From Taxillus chinensis (lineage: Eukaryota; Streptophyta; Magnoliopsida; Santalales; Loranthaceae), in assembly GCA_023512835.1 (NCBI GenBank), contig CM042092.1, forward strand, positions 26,175,543 through 26,239,542: DNA of 64,000 nucleotides, given 5' to 3'. This document shows positions 35,893-47,637 of this stretch, piece by piece. Each line of letters starts with the position of its first letter. Position 1 is the stretch's first letter. Position numbers and translations under genes: made by a program. The notes beneath the pieces were generated by a model. It saw only the letters and a list, made by a program, of their open reading frames with translations. It had not been told where the DNA came from and searched no databases.

Positions 35893-36790
35893 TACCAATT
35901 ATGGGATTGCTAAGTTAGTGTTTAATGCGTGTGTATTTGGTGATTGGAATTGGTGTTGTAAATTATGTGTGTGGACTATGTGATAAATTGGTGTTTATTA
36001 ATTATGGGTGTTGATTTTGTGATGAGATTGGTTGGGTTAACTGTGGGTCCCACATAGGGCTGGCAAGAGGCCGCAGGTCCCCTATGTGGCTGGTAACCCA
36101 AGTCCCATATGTGGCAGGTTGTCAGAGACACCACAGGTCCCACATATGGCTGTCTAGTAGTGATATGAATTCCTGGAGTTGGTAGCGGGAATCTCGTGGA
36201 TGGATGAATGGCCAGTGTGAACCTTTAATGATAGAAATGTGATGTGATGTCTTATTTATGATTTAATGAAATTTAATTGTGATAGAATGTGACGCTCCAC
36301 TAGCACAAGCATACACTGATCATACAGACTTAGGAATTCATGTAATAGAGTACTGGATATGGGGATCACTTACTGGGCATTCGTCCTCACCCTACTTTAT
36401 TTTTTCATTTCCTACAGGTTGTAAGGAGTAGCTGGTGGAGCCATAGTGGAGCAGGACGAAACATCCTTGGTGTAGAATTTATTTAGTAGACGATTTGTTT
36501 TTATTTTATTTTGTCATTTTATTTCCCGGACTTGTGTCCGTGGCAGTTGTAGAACCTTGTTGGTAAAACTTATATGTGAGTTATTCTGTGTGTTGGATAT
36601 TTTGGGAATTGAATGCAATATCATATCATTTTAATAAATCTTGAATTGAATACATTGGGAAGTACAATTCTACCCCTGTTGTGGAGTTGTACATGATTGG
36701 GTTGAACACTAATCCCCTCGACCCCTGTAGTGTGGGTGTGGGGAAGTCGCGTTCCTAGTTCTGTTGTTTTTAGGATTAGGGGGCGTGACA
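34348..36790 (+). mobile_element. 3' LTR of the LARD element (2443 bp)
   Basis: This is a near-identical copy of 26503-28955 with scattered substitutions. The main length differences are an expanded AT tract (35842-35888) and a missing 40-50 bp near 35960 relative to the left copy. It ends GGGGGCGTGACA and is followed by CTACG, the second target copy. Confidence 0.9.
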
Positions 36791-36795
36791 CTACG

Positions 36796-37086
36796 ACTCT
36801 ATTTCTTCAAGCCTCCGAGGGTGGTAGATTATAGGTTGGCCTAAGTCATGTCTTCACTCTATGCTATGTGAGTCTTCGGCTCTTTGAGTCTTCAACTGAG
36901 TCTTCGGCTCTTTGAGTCTTCAACTGCTTGCTACGACTCTTAAAGTAACTTTAGTGAAGAGTTTACTTAGCCTTTGCTTTTTGTCATAGCTGCAAGTCTT
37001 CGACTCTCTTTCTTTGAGTTACTTAGTATGCTTCAGGTGGCTAAGATGTTCTTCGACCCTTCAAATCCGTCAGTTTATAAACATGT
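36796..37086 (-). mobile_element. 5' LTR of element A, segment 3
   Basis: It carries GAGTCTTCGGCTCTTTGAGTC and TACGACTCT motifs characteristic of the A/C LTR array. It is cut at 37086 by the LTR of element E. CATGT at 37082-37086 would be the duplication, whose partner lies beyond the window. Confidence 0.72.
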
Positions 37087-38880
37087 TGATCGGAAATTTG
37101 TAAGTGTACAAATCGTGACAAGTAATAAAATAGATTTTTAAGTCCGGATATCGAACCCAAGGGAAGGATGAAGAAATTGGAAATTTTAACTAGCTTAGTA
37201 AAGAGATTTTTGGTTGATAATATATAAAAACATAACTGAATTTAAAACAAATTGATTAAATGGTTGTGAGAAATGGAAATAAGCTTGTTCGAGTAGAGAT
37301 AAGTTCGATTGATAAAGGTGATTGGAGTTAAGATTTCATTTGATGTACTTTTCCCAAGAATAAGTCTTAGTTCAATCTAATTCTTTCCTTGTGACAATAT
37401 TTAATACCCAAGCTCTAATGCATGAATTATTCAAGTACCATAACTCATGTGTACACCCTAGCATGGGGGACGGGTGACCCTTTAAGATTTGGGTTGTTTA
37501 GTCTAGAGCTAGCACCACACTTACTCTTAACTTGGTATCCTAGGTTTTACACTAGCTTTCACAAATTATGTAACCCCTAGTTTGATTATCTTTCCTTTCC
37601 CAGTAATTATGCTTCATTTTTCAATCTTTCACATAAGTACCTATGATGATAAAATGAAATGGCCAAAGTCCATTTTATATTTCAACCCAAGATATTCAAT
37701 AAACACTTACAAGGTGAAGAAGATTAAACTAAAACATTGCAATTTAATTTTTTACATCAAACTCCATCCTAACCCCAATCAAGGGTTTTTAAGCTTCTAT
37801 AGTTTGATTGAAAACAACAAAATTACATAACGCGGAAGAAGAATACCAAAAGGATAGCTTGCCTTTTTAGACCAAGAATTCCAAGGTCGATCTTCTTTTC
37901 CCAGCAAATTGTCTTCAAACTCCAAAAGATGCCCCAAACCTTCTTCACTCTCCCTTTCTCTACTCTAGATGAGGAATGGAATTATAGAATGGAAGAGAAA
38001 TGGATGATAACTGGATTGGATGCCTTACAATGAAAGATCAGCTCTCCTTTTATAGCCTCCCAAGAGGAATTTGAACATTTGAATTTCGAATTCCCCATTA
38101 TTCCTTATAATTTCTCAAATAAATAACCCATATTTAATTCCTTGTAACTCCCACTTTTTAAATTTGAAAAATGAATTAAATATTAACCTTCAAAGGTCTC
38201 TTAATTCCCATAAAACCTCAATCCAAATGCATAGTACCCATTTTGATTTTCAATTTCTTCTATTAATTCTTCTTTGACTTGAATGTTTGGTGCTTGTACT
38301 TTGATCAACTGACTTTGGTCTAAAAGGAAATAAGTATGCTACAAAAATAAGGAGTTTATCGCTGAAATTTGGGCTTTGGTCGGGTGAAGAAGGCTTCACC
38401 GGATCTTCACCCTACCACCATGTAATGTCTTCAAATCTCACCCGACCAGAAGGAAGTTCTATTCTAGGATGCTTGGAAAGTCTGAATATGCAAAATAAGT
38501 TTCACCCGACTTGGTTGGGTGAATAGTCCTTCACCCGATCACCTCCAAACGACCCGGATTTTACCCGACTAGAAGGCAATAATCTTCATTGAGACGCTAA
38601 AAAGCTATCCCTGAAATATGAGCTTCACCCGACCTTCACCCGACCAAAATGAGATTTGGTCGTCGCGATCTTTAGATCCTTGAGATTCTTTCTTTCTTCT
38701 GTTGATTTCATGAATTCTTCCTTGATTTTTGGATTCTTATCAAAATATAGCAAAAATACTACAAAAACTACAAGAAATCCTCTTTTTCGGATGTAACATG
38801 AATGGACAATAAATGAATCGAAAAAGTATGAAAATGTACCCAAAATGGCCCTAAAAAGGATGTATAAATCCCCTCGATCA
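37087..38880 (-). mobile_element. 3' LTR of element E (1794 bp)
   Basis: The ends form a 6-bp inverted repeat (TGATCG at 37087, CGATCA ending at 38880). The U5 end carries the CCCTTGGGTTCGATATCCGG block (minus sense, near 37140-37160) typical of Athila/Tat LTRs. A TATA box CTATAAAAGG lies at 38046-38057. Upstream of it in U3 (38380-38660) CTTCACCCGACC and its complement recur about ten times. The right boundary is followed by a purine-rich minus strand (GTGTGAAGGAGA), the probable polypurine tract. Confidence 0.82.
38046..38057 (-). promoter_or_regulatory. TATA box of element E LTR
   Basis: The minus strand reads GGCTATAAAAGG, a good plant TATA box within the LTR, about 830 bp from the LTR start. 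Its use as the transcription start of E is inferred. Confidence 0.6.
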
Positions 38881-40250
38881 TCTCCTTCACACTTTCATCG
38901 TGAGTATCGTCCCGAGCAAGAATAGAAATAATCACTCAATCAAGCAAGTGAAAAATAAAAAAAGGAAAAATCACAAGTGAGATAATGGTAAGTAGAAAAC
39001 ACATGTAATATATGAAAGTGTATTGTATGATTGGTAGTTAAACCCAAAATACTTTGCATTGCCTTCTTATACTTAGTCCAACAATTATATACAATCCTAA
39101 CCATTACTAAGGAACAACCAAGTTTAACAAGTTAAAAGTATAACAAGCAAATCTATGGAGTTCTCACAAATAAAACAAGCAGTCTCACTCAAATGTAAGT
39201 CTCACACCACTTACTCTCAATACCTTTAAGGGTTTTCAGACCTTAAGTAAGTACAAACAATCCTTTCTTATGGTGACACATCCAGTCTTACCACAAACCG
39301 TAGCCTTTGCCACATGCCATTGTGAGAGGTGAGTTACCCAAATGATGCTCAACCCTAAAAGATTCAGCAACTCATAATTTCATCAAACACACAATAAAAG
39401 TGGCACAGGAATATGGGGTGTACAATAATTATTTAATACAAAGATGAGAAGTTATCCTCGAAATATGATTAAACCCCATTTACAATAACTGCCACTATAT
39501 ATATATATATATATTACTTTTTTTGTTTTCTGTAGTGCTATTTCTTTTCTTATCTTTTTTATTTTTTTTTCAAATGAAGTATAGCCAGTACTAAGGAGCA
39601 TTAACTAGGCTACCCACATCACTGTAACATGTGACCCTAGCCTATCTTAACTAGCACAAACCAATCACCATAAGTACGTCAAACATGCACTTGCCCAAGC
39701 TCATTAACTAAGAGATAAAATCACTCATAAAAAAACAATTGTGGTGATGGACTATTTCCCTCTAATATCACAACTCCAAAGATTAACCACGTTTTTGCAT
39801 TTAAACATGAAAACCTAGTACGAACCCAAGTGCTGGCTCATGCATATAATGATATCATTCCATGCATAGAGAAAATAATGTAAAGAGTTTAAGCATAACT
39901 ACCAATAGACACAATATACTTCAAGTAGGTATAGGTGCCTCTATCCTAAACCATATGTTATCTCTAGAGTCAAGCAAGCTTTCATATAGTCACTCATTCA
40001 TGCAATGTATATACAAGGAATATAAGAACATGCAATCAAACAAAAAAAGAATAAAAAGTGTGCAACACTTTTCCCTCCTTCACACTGAAACGAAGGCATG
40101 GTCCTTATGCCAAAAATGAGAGGAAAGTAAGGAGAAAAGTACCCAGGCTAAACTAGTTAGCTGAAAAAGTAGATGAATTGAGCAACCATTTCTTGAAGTG
40201 CATCGGGGAGAGTTTAAGTGTAGTTTTCACGTGCCACCATGGGCCTGAAC
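38881..40250 (-). other. 3' untranslated region of element E
   Basis: AT-rich sequence with an AT dinucleotide tract near 39495-39515 and poly-T stretches. I see no gene in it. The first 20 bases on the minus strand are purine-rich and act as the polypurine tract candidate. Confidence 0.6.
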
Positions 40251-43200
40251 ACAGGCGGTCATGTAATAACACATGAATGCTCCATAACTGTTGGTATTAG
40301 GCTATTATGGAATACCCTGGCACTGAAAAAGTGGAAAGCGTAGAGATGGTGGTTGCCGTCCACGTTGGTAAAAGAAGCCAGAGGTGTGTAGAGCATCACT
40401 GATATTGCTGACGATGGAATGCTAGAGGGACATGAGACGATCACTGGGCTCTGGCTGAGCACAAGAGTCGAAGATCTCGATGATTAAGGAACAGAGGTTG
40501 ACGTGTAAGAGCACAAAATGGTTCATGAAGTGAACCAGGATAAGGATGAAGTCAAGTGTAACCCATGGCTGAAAACCACTGCAACGGCCCTCAATGTACT
40601 ACTGGAAGATTGAAGCCATTGTCAGAGGTTGATAAGACATGGTAGGCAGTATATCAGCCAAGCTCCCTAGAGGAAAAACTGCAAGAAACTGGCCAATAGT
40701 AGTCTATAATGCATACCCAAAGTTGGATATGTTAGAGCTATCAAACCAATGGCATTGTGTGATATAGCACAGGTTCGCAGGAAATGTGTAGTGTGCGAAA
40801 CCTGTGCTTTTGTATGTTTCTGCATTGCTACTTTTAAATGTAACATATTCTATCTGGGCGGCCTGTGTCGTCATATTGGGTGGCACAAAAATATCAAGGA
40901 CCTGCTAAAAGAAGGCTTCCTTTTTACGACCCCGCATGTGTGTCATAGCAGCTTTGCTAACAGCTCGAGAGGAGGGCGGCCGTCTAGAAGTTGGCGGGGG
41001 AAAGGGTTCCTCTACCATGGGCTCATCAGGTATATAAGTAGGCATAGGGGAAGCTTTAGGAGAATAGGAGGAATATGGTTTATCACCAGATAGCCAAATA
41101 TAGCTGGGGTAGGTGATTCTTCTTCAATTGGTTCATCAACTTCTGTAGGTTCTTCCTCTTCAATAGGTGGTGATGGTGGTTGTGGACTCTTTTGTTTGCA
41201 CTTAGTGAATTCCTACACAAAAGAGAATGAACCAGCCAACTTCTTTGTGTGAGCTTGGTGCAAAACTTCCACCTCCTAAGCCAAAGTATTGAGCTGATCC
41301 ATGAATTGTTCAGTTGGAAAATCAGAATAATCCGGTGGTTGGAACGAGGATGCACGGCTGGGCTCTTGAGTTTTCTTTGTAGTTGGAAAGAATGAAGGTT
41401 GGCTGGAAAAATGGAATTGTTGGATCAAGACCAGAATTTGGATGATGCGGATAAAACCGTATGTAATTTGATTTGAGACCTTGTACGTTTATTCTTAGTT
41501 GTTGCAGAAGATATTACCTTAATCCGAACCTTTACTCGTGAGAGAAAAGCTAAGGAAAGGATACATAATCCTGACCCGGACCATCGTGAGTATTGTCAAG
41601 CACTTGGTAAATAACCAAGTCTTCATACGGAATAAGGATCACTCGTGCGGACCAAATGCTTAAAGTTATGGACTAAGGAATCCGTGTCTTACACTTTAAA
41701 CAGACTAAGTTAAATAGATGTGGAATAAGAATCCCAGTCTACATCTCGTACGGAGTAAGAAAAAGTTATTGCGGAATAAAAAGCTAAGTATTCCACTCAA
41801 ACAGACTAAGGATAAAAAGACACGGAGTAAGGAATCTGAGTCTTTCATTCATGCGGAGTAAGGAACGACTCATGCGGAATAAGGACTCAAGTCCTTTATT
41901 CGCACGAAGTAAGGAAAAGAGATGTGGAGTAAGGAATCTGAACATTTTACTCAAGTAGAGTAAGGATACACTAATACGGAGTAAGCCATCCGGACCTTTT
42001 AACTCATGCGGAGTAAGAAAGTGCTGATACGGAGTAAGCTCTCCGAACTTCTTGTTCATACGGAGTAAGGAAGTGCTGACACGGAATAAGGATTCCAGTA
42101 TCAAACTGACACGGAGTAAGCAACTACTGACACGGAGTAAGGATTCGAGCTTCATTAACACGGAGTAAAGAACTTTACGACGGATTAAGAAGACGCTACT
42201 TCAACTTATCAGCTTCGTATTTAAAGTCGTCAGCTCGTTGTGTCCCGATGTAAGACAAACTTGTTGAAAATATAAATTATCTTACACGTCGAACACACAG
42301 AGATGTAAACAAAGCTTTAATTGAAATTGGGATCACACGAGGATACTTTTGTTTTACATACCCAAGATCTTGAGCTCCACATTCGTAGCAATTAAGGCAG
42401 AGAAATTTCCGAGGAACATTCAATGCTACATGGTGCTTGGAAGATCAAGTTCCAAGAATGTTTTCCAACAGATGGCTATATATTAAAACTTGTAAATTTT
42501 AGATGTATGCGCGTACATGTACAAGAGCTTTTAGAGATTATATTGGCTAGTGTGTGAGTCATTGTAAATAAAGTGTAAGAGAGTTTTCAGTAGATTGAAA
42601 AGCTTCATTAGCTTTAATCTGTTACTATTTTGTTGTATTTATCTTTTGATAATAAAATAAAATACTTCCACTATCTGGTTATCTTTTGCACAGGTTTTAT
42701 CGTTTAACCAGATAAGTGTTGTGCCAGAGACGAACAAAGAGTTTTCAATTAGAGCCTATTCACCCCCCTCTAGGCTTCCAGGGACCAACAGGAATGAATG
42801 ACGAGGTCCCTCCTGAGTAACTTGTGGCGATGGAGGGGCGGCGACCTGGTGTGGGTCATAACCATGGACTCGTTGAAAAACACAACCCACCAAACAGACA
42901 ACAAGTGTGCCATCCTCTGATATGCTCCTCAAGATGAACCTCGGAGGGTAGGGAGTCACAGAAGTAAGCTACTCTAAATATGGGTGCTGTTCTAACATGA
43001 TCTTACTGAATAAATGACCATACATGTGTTTCTTAAGTGAATTAGTCCAATGGTTGAAGATTAACTCAGCTAGAGGAATCTTAATTTGGTTCACCACAGC
43101 ATACATGCATAGCAAGTGTTCATGAATAATTGATTCTTGTTTAGAATGTTGACTGAAAACACACTTTCCTAATAGAATGGCCAAAAACCAAACATGCATA

Positions 43201-44130
43201 TGAAACCCAGTCTTCTTACAGTACCTCCTCGCTGATTCCCCAGGGCCTTGATAATTTAATGCCATGCTTAGTTCTTGACTAGTCAAATTAGGAAGAGAAG
43301 CACTTACTTCAGGTAGCTAGAATATTTAATGGACAATTCCAACTGAAACCACCACCTCAAAGCCTTGCACTATGCCCACCAAGTAGTCTTCACCATTCCT
43401 GGTCTCCTTGTATAATGAATCATAGAACTTAGAAGTACCATCAGGGAGAAAGGGCAAGGGATCAGGGTATATCTGCTGGATTCCACTTGCTTCAAGTTGT
43501 TGGATCACGCCTGGCTTCCATGAGACCGTACTTTGGGCAAAAGAGGAACAATCCAAGCAGTATCCTGGAAAAACAACCATCCGGACTGATAAAGCAAAGA
43601 ATGAGGCACCATCTAGTAGGAAAATAGCTACTCCGGTAAGATTCCGGCGAAAATCTGACAGAGATTCTAGCCAAGAGAAAAGAAATTTTCAGAGATGATT
43701 GAGAGAGCACTCTGGTCGGGTGAAGGAAAATGGGAGCCTTCTACCTCCTTTTATAATAGCCGGATGAAGGTTCTAGAGAGATATGGCGAGTTGGCACACC
43801 TAACCAGTTGGTGACATGTGGCAAAGCAGTAAAAGGATAAGATTCTCTCCATTATTGCCCTAGTTAGGTGAAGGTCGAGTGAAAGGCTTCACCCAACCAC
43901 CGGATATTGCAATTATTTCTTCACCACTGAGCTTCTGGGGACAAAACTAGGTATTCTGGAAATTATCGGACTTGGTCGGGTGAAGGGCTTCACCCAACAA
44001 AACCATTTTCTTCTCCCATTCTTCACCTTTGACCTTTCAAAGCATTTCTGAGTCGGCGGGTAATTGTTTGACCGTGGTCAAGTGAAGGTCGGGTGAAGGG
44101 ATTCACCCGACCAACCCGCTTTTGCATCAT
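40251..44130 (-). pseudogene. Third ORF (envelope-like) of element E, split by a solo LTR
   Basis: The coding remnant lies at 42791-43710 and continues, after the solo LTR (41418-42790), at 40251-41417. Frames at 43326-43580 and 42969-43286 contain FYDSLYKETRNGEDYLVGIV, GFEVVVS, KKTGFHMHV, a GKCVFSQHSK block and HEHLLCMYAVVN. These align with the third ORFs of A and C (FYETM...VGMV; K-x-GF; G-Q-C; HEHMKITYSVV). The part nearer the 3' end (about 40.95-41.35 kb) is Pro/Glu-rich. Stops and frame changes are frequent. Between 43715 and 44210, GGTCGGGTGAAGG-type motifs like those of the E LTR occur. Function unknown. The limits are approximate. Confidence 0.6.
41418..42790 (+). mobile_element. B-family solo LTR (1373 bp) in element E
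   Basis: It runs from TGTTGGATC to GGGACCAACA with perfect GGAAT duplications (41413-41417, 42791-42795). It keeps the CGGAGTAAG array, the C-rich hairpin near 42760-42778 and the overall order of the B LTR. It is more diverged from B than the copy at 30165. Confidence 0.95.
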
Positions 44131-45660
44131 TTTCTTCACCGTTGAACTTTTAGAATAATTTGATCTCTTAGATGTCTTGGTCGGATGAAAGGTTGTTCAC
44201 CCGACCACTTTGAACTCTGTCTGGCTTGTCCAATATAAAGCCCTCCTTTGAAAACTTTTAAGTTCCCGCAACACTCAACACACAAAACCAAAATATGAGA
44301 CCGGGCTGCCTCCCAGGAGTGCTTATTTAGGGTCCTAGCTAGACTGCTGAGGGTTGACATCAAGTTGCTTCAGCCTTAAGGTAAGTCACCATCTTCTCGA
44401 GTGGCTCCTTACACACATAAGGCTTCAATCTCTGTCCGTTTACAAGAAATGGAGCATTTGTCCTTGACTGTATACATATTGCTCCATTCTTTATTATCTC
44501 GCTGACGTGGTAGGGGTCTGACCACTTTGGTTTAAGCTTTCCAGGAAAGTGCTTTAATCTTGAATTGAATAATAGAACCATCTGCCCCACTATAAATTGT
44601 TTGGAAGAAATATGCTTGTCATGCCACTTCTTGGTTCGTTCTTTATAGATCTTGGCATTTTCATAAGCTGATCGTCTGAATTCTTCCAGTTCATTCAGTT
44701 GTAGCAATCTTGTTTCACTAGCCTTCTAAGCATCCATGTTCAAATATCGAGTGGCCCATTATGCCTTGTGCTCAAGCTCAGCTGGGAGACAACATGCTTT
44801 CCCATAGACCAGCTGATAGGGAGAGGTCCCAACTGGAGTCTTGAATGCAGTTCGGTATGCCCATAGTGTGTCATCTAACTTGAGACTCCAGTCCTTCCGA
44901 GAATGGCACACTGTTCATTCCAGAATCTTTTTGATTTCTCTGGTGGAAACCTCTGCTTGTCCATTAGCTTGAGGATGATAGGGTGTAATGACCCTATGGC
45001 GTACTCCATATTTCTTCAATAGCTTGGTCAAGTATTGATTGCAGAAATGAGTTCCTCTATCACTGATTAATGTTTGAGGTACACCGAACCTTGTGAATAT
45101 CCGTTGTTGGAGGAACTTATGTATAACCTTAGAAGTACTTGTAGGGACTGCAACTACTTCGACCCATTTTGAAACATAGTCGACCGCCAATAAGATGTAT
45201 TGATTATTGAAAGAAGGCAGAAATGGTCCCATGAAGTCGACTCCCCATACATCAAATAATTCAACTTCAAGAATATTTGTACGGGGCAGCTCATTCTTCC
45301 TTCCAAGGTTTCTAGATCTTTGACAGGCATCATAGTTCACTACATATTCTTTTACATTTTTTGAATAAAGAAGGCCAGAAAAATCCAGATTGTAATACCT
45401 TAGTAGCAGTCTTTGTAGGTCCCATGTGTCCCCCCGCACTCCCTTATATCCATGTGTCCCCCACACTCCCTTATATGGCAATGGTGTAAAATATGAGATA
45501 TTTCTTCTTCAGGGACACATCTTCGAAATATTCCATCGCCACATGTTCTGAATAAAAGTGGATCCTCCCATATGTAGTGTTTGACATCTGCTAGGAATTT
45601 CTTCTTTTGTTGGTAGCTGGTTCCGTAGGGCATTACACCACCAACTATGTAATTGACATA
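44131..45660 (-). pseudogene. Integrase of element E with C-terminal tail
   Basis: The zinc-binding H2C2 region starts in 45400-45633 ([13 protein letters not shown]). Its second half is disturbed by a direct duplication of CACTCCCTTATATCCATGTG-like sequence (about 45426-45480). The core at 44915-45481 keeps the DDE residues: Asp in GVDFMGPF, Asp in ISDRGTHF and Glu in [12 protein letters not shown]. The C-terminal domain is at 44360-44707 (WHDKHISSKQFIVGQMVLL, KWSDPYHV). The tail LARTLNKHSWEAARSH at 44.3 kb corresponds to the usual Athila pol ending. A frame break separates core and C-terminal parts near 44740-44915. Confidence 0.85.
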
Positions 45661-47143
45661 ATCAGCAAACCAAGGTGTATGTGCCTCTACCTTGAATAGG
45701 TGCTCATCAGGGAATGCATCCTGAATATCTTCGCTATTTTCTTCCTGTTGTTGGGAGCTCTCTAAGCAAGATAAATGATCAGCTACCGTATTTTAGGTCC
45801 CCTCCTTGTCTTTAATTGTGAAGTCAAATTCTTGGAGTAGAAGGACCCATCTAATCAACCGTGGTTTGGAATCCTTTTTTTAGACAAGGTACTTGATTGC
45901 AGCGTGGTCGGTGTACACCACAAACTTGGATCCCAACAAGTAACACCTAAATTTGTCGAAGGCGAAGACAATTGCCAAGAGCTCCTTCTCTGTTGTAGCA
46001 TAATTTAGTTGAGCTTCATTGAGTAGTTTGATGGCATAAGCTATGACATGTAATTTCTTTTCTTTTCTTTGCCCAAGCACCGCTCCTGCCGCATAGTCAC
46101 TTGCATCACACATCAGTTTGAACGGCAGGCTCTAGTCTGGTGCTACAATGATTGGAGCTTCAATAAGAGCTAGCTTGAGTTGAGAAAAAGAAGCTTGACA
46201 TTCTTTTGTAAATATGAATTCCAAATTTTTGGCCAGTAGTAAACAAAGAGGCTTAGAGATCTTTGAAAAATCTTTGATAAACCTCTGATAGAATCCGGCA
46301 TGCCCCAAAAAGCTCCTCACACGTTTCACAGTAGTTGGTGGTGGAAGATTTTTTATAACATAAATTTTTGCCTTGTCCACTTCAATTCTAGCCTTGGAGA
46401 CCTTGTGGCCCAGTACTATACCTTACTACACCATGAAATGACACTTCTCCCAGTTGAGTATTAAGTTTGTTTCTTCACAACGCTGCATAATCTCAGAGAG
46501 GTTGTTGAGGCATTCTTCAAATGAAGGTCCGAATATTGAGAAGTTGTCCATGAATATCTCAATCGTCCTCTCCACAAATTCAAAGAATAAAGCCATCATG
46601 CAACATTGGAAAGTAACTAGGGCATTGCATAACCCAAATGGCATGCATCGGTATGCAAACGTTCCATATAGGCAGGTAAAAGTTAACTTTTCTTGATCTT
46701 CAGGTGCTATAGGAATCTAATTGTACCCGGAGTAGCCGTCCAAGAAACAGTAGTAGGCATGTCCAGCAAGCCGCTCCAACATTTGATCTATATGTGGTAT
46801 GGGGAAGTGGTCCTTCCGTAGATTGTTATTAAGCTTTTTGTAATTAATACACTCTCTCTACCCTGTCACAGTTCTTGTGGAGATGAGCTCGTTATTTTCG
46901 TCTATACTGTGGTCATTCCACCTTTTTTTGGCACAATGTGTACTGGACTGACCCATTTGTTGTCAGATATGGGGTAAATAATTCCAGCATCTAATAATTT
47001 CATTACCTCAGCTCTGACGACTTCCTTCATGTTCAAGTTGAGTCTCCTCTGATGCTCCACAATCTTCTTCTCTTTGTAATCCATAAAAATCTTGTGTGTG
47101 CATATGGTAGGACTGATCCCTTTGATGTCTGCCATAGTCTAGC
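45661..47143 (-). pseudogene. Reverse transcriptase-RNase H of element E, active site altered
   Basis: Frames in order: 46902-47135 (palm start, NKWVSPVHIVPKKGG), 46426-46644 (MPFGLCNALVTFQCCM, then IFMDNFSIFG), 46132-46380 (SFLGHAGFYQRFIKDFSKI) and 45880-46113, the RNase H start (CDASDYAAGAVLGQ, ATTEKELLAIVFAFDKFR, VYTDHAAIKYL). The catalytic F/Y-x-D-D is FMDN here, with Asn (AAC, 46543-46545) in place of the second Asp, a single G to A change on the coding strand. Stops separate the frames. It could not polymerise DNA. Confidence 0.87.
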
Positions 47144-47637
47144 TGTTGGACCTTGGCCAAGGCACTCATTATTACAATATTATCTGCTTTGGCATTCGCG
47201 CGCCCACCCATGGGCCGCAGCCCACACGGATTTGTTTCTAACAGGCCGCGACCCATTAAAACGCGTTGTGACAAGGTGCACATGAGCCTCCTCATTAGGA
47301 CGACCTCAATGTTTGCCCTAACCGATGTGGGATTGATCTATGAGATGTTAGAGACCCAATAGTCCCCCCCCCCCCCCCAATCCCACCATCGGTCTAGAGG
47401 ACCCGGCTCTGATACCACTTGTTGGACCTCGGCCAAGGCACTCACTATCACAATATTGTCCGCTTTGGCATTCACGCGCCCACCCATGGGCCGCAGCCCG
47501 CACGGATTTGTTTCTAATGGGCCACAACCCGTTAAAACGCGTTGTGATAAGGTGCACATGAGCCTCCGCATTAGGACGACCTCAATGTTTACCCTAACCG
47601 ATGTGGGATTGATCTATAGGATGTTAGAGACCCAACA
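47144..47637 (-). mobile_element. TRIM: 494-bp miniature LTR retrotransposon
   Basis: Two direct LTRs of 218 bp (47144-47361 and 47420-47637), each starting TGTTGGACC and ending CCAA(T/C)A, flank only 58 internal bases. The internal part holds a G-rich polypurine tract (15 C on plus, 47364-47378) and TGGTATCAGAGC on the minus strand at 47406-47417, two bases from the LTR. The flanks are CTAGC (47139-47143) and CCAGC (47638-47642), one mismatch. Removing the element plus one flank copy restores the pol frame of E. The LTR contains AATGCCAAAGCGGACAATAT (minus sense), a block I associate with widespread plant TRIM-type repeats. No coding capacity. Confidence 0.93.

Larger units (their letters stand above)
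26503..36790 (+). mobile_element. Large non-coding LTR element (LARD-like)
   Basis: Two direct LTRs (26503-28955 and 34348-36790) flank a primer site and a polypurine tract in the correct order for the plus strand. The flanking 5-mers are CTTCG and CTACG, one mismatch, inside the LTR of element A. The internal part has no gag or pol reading frame, once a B-family solo LTR (30165-31560) is set aside. This fits the LARD class of long non-autonomous LTR elements. The GTGACA end, the primer site spacing and the GGACGAAAAGTC...polypurine ending look like Tekay/Del chromovirus relatives, which may have been the helper family (inference). Confidence 0.82.
1265..37086 (-). mobile_element. Element A: old SIRE-type Ty1/copia element, fragmented by insertions
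   Basis: A is the framework into which most of the window was inserted. Its own sequence occupies 1265-7124 (third ORF, pol remnants, gag), 19997-20732 (primer site and start of 5' LTR), 26102-26502 and 36796-37086 (further LTR pieces). The order, minus orientation and sequence match element C at 48-63 kb. The LTR pieces add up to about 1.4 kb against 1.96-1.98 kb in C, so about 0.5 kb should lie beyond the window, past element E. A lacks reverse transcriptase, part of gag and its 3' LTR. The nesting makes it the oldest element here. The assembly is inferred from homology to C and from target duplications. Confidence 0.75.

Noticed and set aside
40749..41093. Plus-strand frame of 114 codons in the third ORF region of E
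   Set aside because: It lies opposite the decayed third ORF of E and shows no domain, so it is a chance frame.
47144..47361. 5S-rRNA-like promoter (Cassandra-type TRIM)
   Set aside because: I could not recognise 5S internal promoter boxes in either strand of the LTR, so I do not assign it to Cassandra.
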